A DNA stretch of 64,000 nt, taken from NCBI GenBank assembly GCA_019234815.1, contig JAFALA010000032.1, positions 27,597 through 91,596 of the forward strand, given 5' to 3'. Numbering within the stretch: the first letter of the stretch is position 1; every line of letters begins with the position of its first letter. This DNA comes from Burkholderiaceae bacterium (GTDB lineage Bacteria > Pseudomonadota > Gammaproteobacteria > Burkholderiales > Burkholderiaceae_C). Shown piece by piece: positions 57,934 through 64,000 of the stretch. Made by a program: the position numbers and the translations under genes. The notes below the pieces were generated by a model. It was not told the DNA's origin. It searched no databases and worked only from the letters and a program-made list of their open reading frames with translations.

Positions 57934-59346
57934 ATGAACACCGAGATGCTGAGCCGTCTGCAGGCCATCGTGGGCGAGGCCCACGTGCTGACGAGCGGCG
58001 ACCTGTCGGCCTATGAGCGCGACTGGCGCAAACGCTATGCCGGCATCGCGCTGGCGGTCGTGCGACCGGCCAGCACTGAGCAGGTGGCGGCGGTGATCCG
58101 CTGCGCGCAGGCGCATGGCGTGAGCGTCGTGCCGCAAGGCGGCAACACCGGGCTGGTGGGCGGCGGCGTGCCGGACACATCGGGCCGGCAGATCGTGCTG
58201 AGCACCACGCGCATGAACCGCGTGCTCGGCGTGGACCGCGCCAATGCCAGCATGACGGTACAGGCCGGCTGCACGCTCCAGCAGGCGCAGACGGCCGCCG
58301 CCGACCAGGGGCTGCTGTTTCCGCTGAGCCTGGCCTCGGAGGGCACCTGCACCGTGGGCGGCAACCTGGCCACCAATGCCGGCGGCACGCAGGTCCTGCG
58401 CTACGGCAATGCGCGCGACCTGTGCCTGGGGCTGGAGGCTGTCAACGCGCAGGGCGAGGCCTGGCACGGCCTCTCGGGCCTGCGCAAGGACAACACCGGC
58501 TTCGACCTGCGCCATCTGTTCATCGGCAGCGAAGGCTGCCTGGGCGTGATCACGGCGGCCACGCTCAAACTCTTTCCCCAGCCCCGCGCGCAGGTCACGG
58601 CAACGGCCTCATGCCACAGCCTGGAGGCGGCCGTGCAGTTGCTGGGCATTGCGCAGTCGCATGCCGGCGCAAGCGTCACGGCGTTCGAGCTGATGAACAC
58701 CTTCTCGCTGCGCCTGGTGGCCAGGCATTTCCCGCAACTGCCGCAGGCCCTGCCCTCAGGCCATGCGCCGTGGACCGTGCTGCTGGAACTCTCGGACGCC
58801 GAAGACGAGCGCCATGCCCAGGCGCGCTTCGAGGCGCTGCTGGGCAACGCCCTCTCGCAAGGCGTGATCCACGATACCGCCGTGGCCCAGACGCTGGCGC
58901 AAAGCCAGGGCATGTGGCATGTGCGCGATGCCATCTCGCTGGCCCAGGGCATGGAGGGCCTGAACATCAAGCACGACATCGCCGTGCCGGTGTCCGGCAT
59001 TCCCGCCTTCGTGCATGCGACCGATGCCGCGCTCGCGAAACATTGGCCCGGCGTGCGCATGGTCTGCTTCGGCCACTTGGGAGACGGCAATCTGCACTAC
59101 AACGTGCAGGCGCCCGCCGGCCAGGACGCCGCCGGCTTCCTCCAGCGCGAAGAAAAAGCCATCAATACCCTGGTCTACGACGCCGTGTGCGCAGCCGGCG
59201 GCAGTATCTCCGCAGAGCACGGCATCGGCCAGCTCAAGCGCGAGGAACTGGCGCGCCGCAAGGACCCCACGGCATTGGCGATGATGCGCGCCATCAAGCA
59301 GGCGCTGGACCCCCAGGGCCTGATGAATCCGGGGCGGGTGCTGTAG
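57934..59346 (+). CDS. FAD-binding oxidoreductase (GlcD / D-2-hydroxyacid dehydrogenase family)
   Basis: 470 residues. An FAD-PCMH domain (ALAVVRPASTEQVAAVIRCAQAHGVSVVPQGGNTGLVGGGVP) is followed by SEGTCTVGGNLATNAGGTQVLRYG, then a C-terminal FAD-oxidase domain with HDIAVPVSGIPAF, CFGHLGDGNLHYNV and SISAEHGIGQLKREEL. The closest fit is D-2-hydroxyglutarate or D-lactate dehydrogenase-like proteins. It begins four bases after the DUF2069 stop and ends ten bases before the end of the convergent fdsD. Confidence 0.93.
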   Translation: MNTEMLSRLQAIVGEAHVLTSGDLSAYERDWRKRYAGIALAVVRPASTEQVAAVIRCAQAHGVSVVPQGGNTGLVGGGVPDTSGRQIVLSTTRMNRVLGVDRANASMTVQAGCTLQQAQTAAADQGLLFPLSLASEGTCTVGGNLATNAGGTQVLRYGNARDLCLGLEAVNAQGEAWHGLSGLRKDNTGFDLRHLFIGSEGCLGVITAATLKLFPQPRAQVTATASCHSLEAAVQLLGIAQSHAGASVTAFELMNTFSLRLVARHFPQLPQALPSGHAPWTVLLELSDAEDERHAQARFEALLGNALSQGVIHDTAVAQTLAQSQGMWHVRDAISLAQGMEGLNIKHDIAVPVSGIPAFVHATDAALAKHWPGVRMVCFGHLGDGNLHYNVQAPAGQDAAGFLQREEKAINTLVYDAVCAAGGSISAEHGIGQLKREELARRKDPTALAMMRAIKQALDPQGLMNPGRVL

Positions 59347-59355
59347 CGCGGCTAG

Positions 59356-59586
59356 CTAGCGCGGCGCCAGGCTGGCCCGGTGCTGCAGAACGGCATCCCG
59401 CACCAGCGGCATCAGCGTCGGCGCGCCGCTCTCGTCAAGGTGGGCCAGCAGCAGGCGCAGCATGCGAGGCTCCCAGAACTTGGCTAGGTGCTCGGCCACG
59501 CCGGCTTCGGCCTCCTGCACGTCGGGCATGGACTGGAAGAACTCGCCAATGCGGTTGGCCATGTGGATCAGGTTTTGAAGGTCCAT
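59356..59586 (-). CDS. fdsD: Formate dehydrogenase delta subunit
   Basis: 76 residues starting MDLQNLIHMANRIGEFFQSMPD, with FWEPRMLRLLLAHLD near the middle: the small FdsD protein of NAD-linked formate dehydrogenase, needed for assembly. It is last in fdsB-fdsA-fdhD-fdsD. I choose the ATG at 59586; an in-frame TTG lies five codons earlier, and there is no strong ribosome site. Confidence 0.9.
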   Translation of the reverse strand: MDLQNLIHMANRIGEFFQSMPDVQEAEAGVAEHLAKFWEPRMLRLLLAHLDESGAPTLMPLVRDAVLQHRASLAPR

Positions 59587-59606
59587 TCGAAACACTTGCA
59601 ATCAGC

Positions 59607-60470
59607 TCATCGAGCGCCGAATCGCTCGGGGTAGGTATAGGCGACGAAGGCATCGCCGCGCGCGAAACCGGCCAGGGCCAGGTTCAGCGCGTCGGCCATC
59701 CCGACGGCCCTGGCCGTGGGCGCCGACGCGGCCACCAGGGCGCCTACGCCGAGGGCCAGCGCCTTCTGCACCATCTCGAAGCTGGCGCGGCTGGTGATGC
59801 AGGCAAAGCCGCCCGCCACATCCAGATGCTCGCGGTGCACGGCGCCGATCAGCTTGTCGAGCGCGTTGTGGCGCCCCACGTCCTCGCGCAAGGCCAGCAC
59901 ATGGCCCGCTGCATGGCACAGCGCCGCCGCATGCGTGGCGCCGCTGCGCTGCTGCAGCACCTGGTGTTGGCGCAGGCTGCGCAAGGCCAGCTGGATGGCA
60001 AGTGGATCGACGCTCAGCGTCGGCGCGGCCGGCAGTTCGTGCTGGACCTGCTGCAGACTTTCCAGCCCGCACAGGCCGCATCCGGTGCGCCCGGCCATGG
60101 TGCGCCGGCGCGCCTTGAGCCGCCACTGGCAAGCCGCCGTGACCGTCATCTGCAGCTCGATGCCGGCAGAGGATTCCTGCACGCTCACATCCAGCAACTC
60201 GGCTGGGCTGCCCAACAGGCCTTCGCTGAGGCCGAAGCCGAGCGCGAAGTCTTCCAGGTCCAGCGGGCTGCACATCATCACGGCATGCGAAATGCCGTTG
60301 AAGACCAGCGCCACCGGCACCTCCTCGGCGAGCTGGTCCAGGCGTCCGTCGGCAGACTGCAGGGCGGCGGGCAGCCACTGCCGCGCGCCGCCATCGTGCA
60401 CGACGCGGGCCTGCAAGCCCGTCAGCGCCTGCTCGGATTCAGGCTCTACAGGTAAGACATCCATGTCCAT
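59607..60470 (-). CDS. fdhD: Formate dehydrogenase accessory sulfurtransferase FdhD (FdsC)
   Basis: 287 residues. It passes sulfur to the bis-MGD cofactor of the FdsA subunit, which is essential for activity. The key motif GCGLCG (Cys pair, about residues 130-135) matches the CxxC of FdhD, and ALREDVGRHNALDKLIG and ACITSRASFEMVQKAL are family hallmarks. It starts seven bases after fdsA and ends 20 bases before fdsD, in the fdsGBACD order known from related bacteria, where this gene is called fdsC. Confidence 0.95.
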   Translation of the reverse strand: MDMDVLPVEPESEQALTGLQARVVHDGGARQWLPAALQSADGRLDQLAEEVPVALVFNGISHAVMMCSPLDLEDFALGFGLSEGLLGSPAELLDVSVQESSAGIELQMTVTAACQWRLKARRRTMAGRTGCGLCGLESLQQVQHELPAAPTLSVDPLAIQLALRSLRQHQVLQQRSGATHAAALCHAAGHVLALREDVGRHNALDKLIGAVHREHLDVAGGFACITSRASFEMVQKALALGVGALVAASAPTARAVGMADALNLALAGFARGDAFVAYTYPERFGAR

Positions 60471-60476
60471 ATCGCC

Positions 60477-63377
60477 TCACTTGGCCGGCGCCCAGTCGGT
60501 TTTGGATGGGGCCTGCGCCTGGCGCAAGAGCCGCTGCTGCTCGCGATCAAAGGACGCAAAGCGCTGCTGCCACTCCGAAGGCTGGCTCACCGCCACCACC
60601 TGCACCGCGGTGACCTTGTACTCGGGGCAGTTGGTGGCCCAGTCCGACGAATCGGTGGTGATCACATTGGCGCCCGACGCCGGAAAGTGGAAGGTGGTGT
60701 AGACCACGCCCGGCTGCATGCGCTCGCTCAAGACAGCCCGCAAGACAGTCCGCCCGGCGCGGCTCTCGATGCCGACCCAGTGGCCATCGGTGATGCCGCG
60801 CTCCTGCGCGTCGTGCGGATGGATCTCCAGCACGTCTTCGCGGTGCCACTCGTTGTTGGCCGTGCGGCGCGTCTGGGCGCCGACGTTGTACTGCGACAGG
60901 ATGCGCCCGGTGGTCAGCAGGAGCGGAAACTTGCGCGTGACCTTTTCTTCCGATGGCACGTACTGCGTGTTGAAGAAACGACCCTTGCCGCGCACGAAAT
61001 GGTCCACGTGCATGATGGCCGTGCCGGCCTCGTCGGTGGTTTCGTTGCAGGGCCATTGCACGCTGCCCAGGCGCTCGATCTTGTCGTAGCTGACGCCGCG
61101 GAAACTCGGCGTCAGCGCGGCGATCTCCTGCATGATCTGCTCGGGATGCGTGTAGTGCATCGGATAGCCGAGCGCATTCGACAGCTTGACGGTGACCTCC
61201 CAGTCGGCCAGTCCGGCCAGCGGCGGCATGGCCTGGCGCACACGGCTGATGCGGCGCTCCGCATTGGTGAAGGTGCCGTCCTTTTCCAGGAAGGACGAGC
61301 CCGGCAGGAACACATGCGCGAATTTCGCGGTCTCGTTCAGGAAGATGTCCTGCACCACCACGCAGTCCATGGCGCGCAGAGCGGCCTCGACATGCTGGGT
61401 GTTGGGGTCGGACTGCACGATGTCCTCGCCCTGGCAGTACAGGCCCTTGAAGCTGCCGTCGAGCGCCGCCTCGAACATATTGGGAATGCGCAGGCCCGGC
61501 TCGGGGCTGAGCGTCACGCCCCAGGCCGCGTCGAAGAGGCTGCGCGTGGTGCTGTCGGAAATGTGCCGGTAGCCCGGCAGCTCGTGCGGGAAGCTGCCCA
61601 TATCGCAGCTGCCCTGCACATTGTTCTGCCCGCGCAAGGGGTTCACGCCCACGCCTTCGCGGCCGACCATGCCGCAGGCCATGGCCAGGTTGGCGATGCC
61701 CATGACCATGGTGGAGCCTTGCGCATGCTCGGTCACGCCCAGGCCGTAATAGATGGCCGAGTTCGGACCGCTGGCGAACAGCCGCGCGGCGGCGCGCACT
61801 TCGGCGGCCGGCACGCCGGTCACGGCCTCGAAGGCCTCGGGCGAGTTGTCGGGCCTTGAGACGAACTCGCACCACTGCGCAAAACTCTTGTCGTCGCAGC
61901 GCTCGGCCACGTACTCGCGGGCCACCAGCCCTTCGGCGACGACCACGTGGGCCATGGCCGTGATCATCGCGACATTGGTGCCGGGCTTGAGCGCCAGGTG
62001 GTGCCGGGCCCGCACATGCGGCGAGTCGACCAGGTCGATGCGGCGCGGGTCGACCACGATCAACTGCGCGCCCTGGCGCAGCCGCTTCTTCATGCGCGAG
62101 GCAAACACCGGATGCGCATCGGTGGGGTTGGCGCCGATCACCATGATCACGTCGGCATGCTCGACCGACTTGAAGGTCTGCGTGCCCGCCGAGGTGCCCA
62201 GGGTCTGGCCCAGGCCATAGCCGGTCGGCGAGTGGCAGACCCGCGCGCAGGTGTCGACGTTGTTGGTGCCAAAGGCGGCACGCACCAGCTTTTGCACCAG
62301 GTAGGTCTCCTCGTTCGTGCAGCGCGAGGAGGTGATGCCGCCGACCGAATCCTTGCCGTGGATCGCCTGAATCTGCCTGAAGCGCTGGGCCGCGAAGCTC
62401 AGCGCCTCGTCCCAGCCGACTTCGCGCCAGGCCTCGTCGATGCGCTCGCGGATCATGGGTTGGGTGATGCGGTCGGCGTGGGTGGCGTAGCCCCAGGCAA
62501 AGCGGCCCTTCACGCAGGCATGGCCCTCGTTGGCCTTGCCGTCTTTCCACGGCAGCATGCGCACGACGGTGTTGCCCTTCATCTCGGCCTTGAAGCCGCA
62601 GCCGACGCCGCAATAGGCGCAGGTGGTGATGAGGCTGTGCTCGGCCTGGCCCCAGGTGATGATGCTTTTCTCTTGCAGCGTGGCCGTCGGGCAGGCCTGC
62701 ACGCAGGCGCCGCAGGACACGCATTCGCTGTCCATGAACGGCTGGTCCTGGCCTGGCGACACCCGGCTCTCGAAACCGCGCCCCGAGATGGTCAGCGCGA
62801 AGGTGCCCTGCGTTTCCTCGCAGGCCCGCACGCAGCGGTTGCAGACGATGCACTTGCTCGGGTCATAACTGAAATAGGGGTTGGACTCGTCCTTCTCGGC
62901 ATCGCAGTGGTGCGCGCCGGCCGCCGCTCCAACGCCGTAGCGGACCTCGCGCAGGCCCACCACGCCGGCCATGTCCTGCAATTCGCAGTCGCCATTGGCG
63001 CTGCAGGTCAGGCAGTCGAGCGGATGGTCGCTGATGTAGAGCTCCATCACGCCGCGCCGCAGGTCCTGCAACTTCTGCGTCTGGGTGCGGACGACCATGC
63101 CCGACTCGGCCGGCGTCGTGCACGAGGCCGGATAGCCCTTGCGGCCCTCGACCTCGACCAGGCACAGGCGGCAGGAGCCAAACGCCTCCAGGCTGTCCGT
63201 GGCGCAGAGCTTGGGCACGTGGATGCCAGCTTGGACGGCGGCGCGCATCAGCGACGTGCCCATGGGAACGGACACCTCAACCCCGTCGACGCGCAGCGTG
63301 ACGGACTCCATCGATTCAACAGCCGGCGTGCCGTAGTCGATCTCGCTTGCGCAGTGGCAATTTCCAGAACAGGACAT
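60477..63377 (-). CDS. fdsA: NAD-dependent formate dehydrogenase catalytic (alpha) subunit
   Basis: 966 residues. It oxidises formate to CO2 in the cytoplasm. It starts with a [2Fe-2S] ferredoxin domain (SVTLRVDGVEVSVPMGTS; Cys in CRLCLVEV), then NuoG-like clusters with DCLTCSANGDCELQ, two 4Fe-4S pairs in CIVCNRCVRACE and CVSCGACVQACP, a further cluster in CAYCGVGCGF, and the molybdopterin domain with the metal-ligand Cys in DTCARVCHSPTG. AGGAA precedes the ATG. It is downstream of fdsB and upstream of fdhD. Confidence 0.97.
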   Translation of the reverse strand: MSCSGNCHCASEIDYGTPAVESMESVTLRVDGVEVSVPMGTSLMRAAVQAGIHVPKLCATDSLEAFGSCRLCLVEVEGRKGYPASCTTPAESGMVVRTQTQKLQDLRRGVMELYISDHPLDCLTCSANGDCELQDMAGVVGLREVRYGVGAAAGAHHCDAEKDESNPYFSYDPSKCIVCNRCVRACEETQGTFALTISGRGFESRVSPGQDQPFMDSECVSCGACVQACPTATLQEKSIITWGQAEHSLITTCAYCGVGCGFKAEMKGNTVVRMLPWKDGKANEGHACVKGRFAWGYATHADRITQPMIRERIDEAWREVGWDEALSFAAQRFRQIQAIHGKDSVGGITSSRCTNEETYLVQKLVRAAFGTNNVDTCARVCHSPTGYGLGQTLGTSAGTQTFKSVEHADVIMVIGANPTDAHPVFASRMKKRLRQGAQLIVVDPRRIDLVDSPHVRARHHLALKPGTNVAMITAMAHVVVAEGLVAREYVAERCDDKSFAQWCEFVSRPDNSPEAFEAVTGVPAAEVRAAARLFASGPNSAIYYGLGVTEHAQGSTMVMGIANLAMACGMVGREGVGVNPLRGQNNVQGSCDMGSFPHELPGYRHISDSTTRSLFDAAWGVTLSPEPGLRIPNMFEAALDGSFKGLYCQGEDIVQSDPNTQHVEAALRAMDCVVVQDIFLNETAKFAHVFLPGSSFLEKDGTFTNAERRISRVRQAMPPLAGLADWEVTVKLSNALGYPMHYTHPEQIMQEIAALTPSFRGVSYDKIERLGSVQWPCNETTDEAGTAIMHVDHFVRGKGRFFNTQYVPSEEKVTRKFPLLLTTGRILSQYNVGAQTRRTANNEWHREDVLEIHPHDAQERGITDGHWVGIESRAGRTVLRAVLSERMQPGVVYTTFHFPASGANVITTDSSDWATNCPEYKVTAVQVVAVSQPSEWQQRFASFDREQQRLLRQAQAPSKTDWAPAK

Positions 63378-63385
63378 GGCAGTTC

Positions 63386-64000
63386 CTAGACAGATTCAAG
63401 TTCAGACGATCCAGCGCCCAGCCCGAAGTCCTGCGGGTAATGGTCAAGCGCCGACAGCACCGGATATGGTGTCATGCCGCCCATCGCGCACAGGCTGCCA
63501 TTCACCATCAGATCGCAAAGCTCGCGCAACAGTTGCACGTGATGTGTGCGTGACTCCGGCGAGCGCGTGATGCGATCGATGGTTTCCACGCCGCGCGTGG
63601 ACCCGATGCGGCATGGCGTGCACTTGCCACAACTCTCGATCGCGCAGAACGACATCGCGTAGCGCGCGAGGCCCGCCATGTCGGCCGTGTCGTCGTGCAC
63701 GACGATGCCGCCATGGCCCAGCACCGCGCCCATGGCGGAATAGGCTTCATAGTCGAGCGGCACATCCCACTGCGATTCGGGCACGTAGGCGCCCAGGGGT
63801 CCGCCCACCTGCACGGCCTTGATGGGCCGTCCGCTGCGCGTGCCGCCGCCGAAATCTAACAGCAGCTCGCGCAGCGTGAGCCCGAAGGCCTTCTCGACCA
63901 GACCACCATGCCGCACATTGCCGGCCAGTTGGAAAGGCAATGTGCCCCTGGAGCGGCCCAGCCCAAAGTCGCGGTAGAAGGCCGCACCCTTGGCCAGGAT
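63386..64000 (-). CDS. fdsB: Formate dehydrogenase beta subunit (NuoF-like, FMN and NADH site), 5' end outside window
   Basis: About 204 codons of the C-terminal half, open to the right edge. It resembles NuoF: FYRDFGLGRSRGTLPFQLAG, VGGPLGAYVP, GGIVVHDD, and the 4Fe-4S ligands SCGKCTPCRIGSTRG. It passes electrons from the FdsA clusters to NAD. The stop is eight bases before the fdsA start. The N-terminal part and fdsG should lie to the right. Confidence 0.95.
   Translation of the reverse strand: MLAKGAAFYRDFGLGRSRGTLPFQLAGNVRHGGLVEKAFGLTLRELLLDFGGGTRSGRPIKAVQVGGPLGAYVPESQWDVPLDYEAYSAMGAVLGHGGIVVHDDTADMAGLARYAMSFCAIESCGKCTPCRIGSTRGVETIDRITRSPESRTHHVQLLRELCDLMVNGSLCAMGGMTPYPVLSALDHYPQDFGLGAGSSELESV

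Noticed and set aside
59344..59365. TAGCGCGGC direct repeat at the end of the FAD oxidoreductase gene
   Set aside because: Two nine-base copies around a CTAGCTAG motif; too short and GC-rich to separate from chance.

Overview
The window is a 64 kb stretch of compact, GC-rich chromosome from a betaproteobacterium, most likely Burkholderiales and close to Comamonadaceae. This rests on gene content and order: xseB-ispA-dxs followed by folE2, a convergent ppx/ppk1 pair, DUF2789, DUF2069 and DUF4337 proteins, the fds-type NAD-linked formate dehydrogenase, and an RpfE-like gene next to recJ. I see no rRNA or tRNA gene, prophage, insertion sequence or CRISPR array. Almost all genes are housekeeping or common accessory genes. 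Long antisense reading frames are everywhere, as expected at this GC content.

Layout: (1) 1-9 kb: edge of a heavy-metal-type RND efflux system, a DUF2789 protein, ahpC-ahpF peroxide defence, divergent lysA/lysR, folE2. (2) 7.5-15.4 kb: xseB-ispA-dxs, then a Rieske oxygenase with an EamA transporter and a mercaptopyruvate sulfurtransferase, a universal stress protein and a ZIP metal transporter. (3) 15.5-25.7 kb: ppx converging on ppk1 plus a VOC protein, an FAD amine oxidase, an LpxH-like hydrolase, RpfE-like/recJ and a PHP phosphoesterase. (4) 25.7-33.3 kb: an ABC exporter, thyA, folA, a DUF4337 protein, then a DegP-like protease beside a two-component system. (5) 33.4-36.4 kb: three short-chain dehydrogenases and an NTF2-like protein, the most accessory-looking block. 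(6) 36.5-42.8 kb: tandem glycine riboswitch followed by gcvT-gcvH-gcvP-sdaA. (7) 43-56 kb: SRPBCC protein, RND pump, aroC, CBS protein, metY with an alpha/beta hydrolase, kbl-tdh with a divergent regulator, an MFS transporter. (8) 56-64 kb: YihY, DUF2069, an FAD oxidoreductase and the fds formate dehydrogenase operon, cut by the window end.

A metabolic theme runs through the window. Kbl-Tdh turn threonine into glycine. The glycine cleavage system, switched by glycine itself, feeds one-carbon units to folate. ThyA, FolA and FolE2 make or recycle folate, SdaA drains serine to pyruvate, and the formate dehydrogenase can oxidise formate from the C1 pool. Isoprenoid, lysine, chorismate and methionine synthesis genes are interspersed.

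The least ordinary signals are regulatory or relic-like rather than a new protein system: a recurrent -10-like hexamer six bases before the start codon of four genes (apparently leaderless mRNAs); a matched PmrA-like direct repeat about 50 bases upstream of both the response regulator and degP; a 25-base perfect palindrome touching the lysR start; a relic second copy of the folE2 3' end, divergent only at synonymous positions, lying antisense over the lysR stop; and a triplicated 14-mer at the ispA stop.
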